Shown piece by piece: positions 62,950 to 64,000 of a DNA stretch of 64,000 nt; position 1 is the first letter of the stretch, and the number at the start of each line of letters is the position of its first letter. Source of the DNA: Symbiodinium natans (taxonomy: Eukaryota > Sar > Dinophyceae > Suessiales > Symbiodiniaceae); NCBI GenBank assembly GCA_905221605.1, contig CAJNDS010001935.1:431985-495984 (forward strand), given 5' to 3'. The notes under the pieces are model-generated. The model saw only the letters and a list, made by a program, of their open reading frames with translations. It was not told the origin of the DNA and did no database searches. Position numbers and translations under genes: made by a program.

Positions 62950-64000
62950 GAACCCTAAACCCTCCTAAACTCAAAGCAAGTCCTGGCTGTATACTTGGTG
63001 CCTGAGGGCTTGTCTGGAAGTTTGCTTAAGTCCAGTGGACAGTGTTCAGCTATTAAGCTAAGTGAGACCACAGAATTCTACTACCCTAAAGCCTAAACCC
63101 TCTAAGGCAAGAACCGCATACGTTCTTTGCGGACTGGTTCCTCTCGTCCAACTCACGGTGCAGCCTGGAATTGGCAATAAGGTCTGCCGCAAGTCACCAG
63201 CTTATCTTGCAGCATCAAATTGCCTGCCCAAAAAGACGCTTGGAAAAGGTATGCTGCATGTGTGTCCCTGTGAAGAAAGTGCAGCTATATGCAGGACAAT
63301 GGAGGACAGCTTCAGAAACTCTATCATGCACCTAGGTTGACCAGGCTTTCGACACAACGGCACGCCTTTCCCTTCTGTGCATCAGCCATTGCTGACTGAT
63401 TTGGGCACTAAATTGGCCCCGTTGATTTCATTTGCTACTTGTACACGGAAGCTGCTAAGGTCTGTCACAGGCTCGGCCTAACGCCAATTCAGCCGGCCGA
63501 TGCCATTGTATCATCCCAATGCCTCCCTGCACAACCCGAAAAAGGTATGTCTCTGCAAATGAAAGTTAGTCAGAACAAACCACCACCTCAGAGACATAGC
63601 CTCGAAGATCCGACACGCCTTTCTCGGTGCAAAGCTCGGGCCTACTCAGCCTCTCTCTGGCACCATTGGAGCAATCAAGCCCACTGTCAAGCTCCAGGTG
63701 CGGATTCCGGAAATTAGGCGTCCCTTTCTTGGGGGACCTACGGAGATTCGACTACTTTCGGAGGCATCAACCGAATTTTGGAAAGCCCCTCGTCCAAACT
63801 TAAGCGCTACAGGCTGCAGATCCCATGATGTATCACGCGGTCAGGAGCTCCTGCGATCCGGCTGTGCCAACCCTTGATCACATGCCCCACCTTAATTGCA
63901 AGGTATCCTAAACACCCTAACACCCAGACTCAGACAGTCCACAGCTCGAGCAGGATCACAACCGACTGAACCTGTGTAATGAATCTAATGCGAACGGATG
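62950..64000. other. Right end of window, no recognised gene
   Basis: Scattered CCCTAAA units to about 63105, then DNA of mixed composition. Plus-strand open frames at 63062-63340 and 63439-63717 lack motifs. No telomere array at the window end. Confidence 0.4.

Overview
The window looks like nuclear DNA of a dinoflagellate, most likely Symbiodiniaceae-like. The evidence is: TTTAGGG telomere-type repeats scattered through the interior; genes cut into many exons of 25-120 nt; splice donors that are GC or GA as often as GT, with AG acceptors (usually AG|G); and an EF-hand-linked voltage-gated cation channel. No prokaryotic or organellar gene was seen. Almost every gene I can support is on the minus strand, as expected for unidirectional dinoflagellate gene clusters. 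Exon joins were worked out by hand from reading frame, phase and family similarity, with no transcript or database evidence.

Layout, left to right. (1) 0.1-10.3 kb, minus: a voltage-gated cation channel with S1, S2, S3, S4, the S4-S5 linker, S5, P-loop, part of S6, a cytoplasmic helix and EF-hand 1; it runs off the left edge. Its 3.8-kb S4-S5/S5 intron holds a complete same-strand gene for ER mannosyl-oligosaccharide glucosidase (GH63, 5217-7947), which has only one 85-nt intron. (2) About 10.4-24.4 kb, minus: many small exons encoding HEAT-type repeats (one large gene or several). Among them is a gene with a dinoflagellate-type CKPC zinc-finger motif and a He_PIG/Ig-like domain (21.2-22.3 kb). 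(3) 24-38 kb: mostly repeats and weakly coding islands. (4) 38.3-47.2 kb, minus: exons of a coiled-coil protein. (5) 48.7-55.1 kb, minus: a guanylate-binding-protein/atlastin-type large GTPase, recovered as 17 exons covering most of the G domain and the start of the helical region. (6) 55.1-64 kb: isolated coding-like islands, repeats and palindromic elements.

The most striking structure is not a gene. Many exons lie as 50-130-bp islands with CCCTAAA repeats on the left and TTTAGGG repeats on the right. In transcript sense, introns therefore tend to begin with TTTAGGG and end with CCCTAAA, so intron ends could pair with each other. The same polarity is found at real chromosome ends.

Introns and spacers also carry several families of short palindromic (MITE-like) elements. 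One family is twice interrupted by a larger TTAA-flanked element at an equivalent site.
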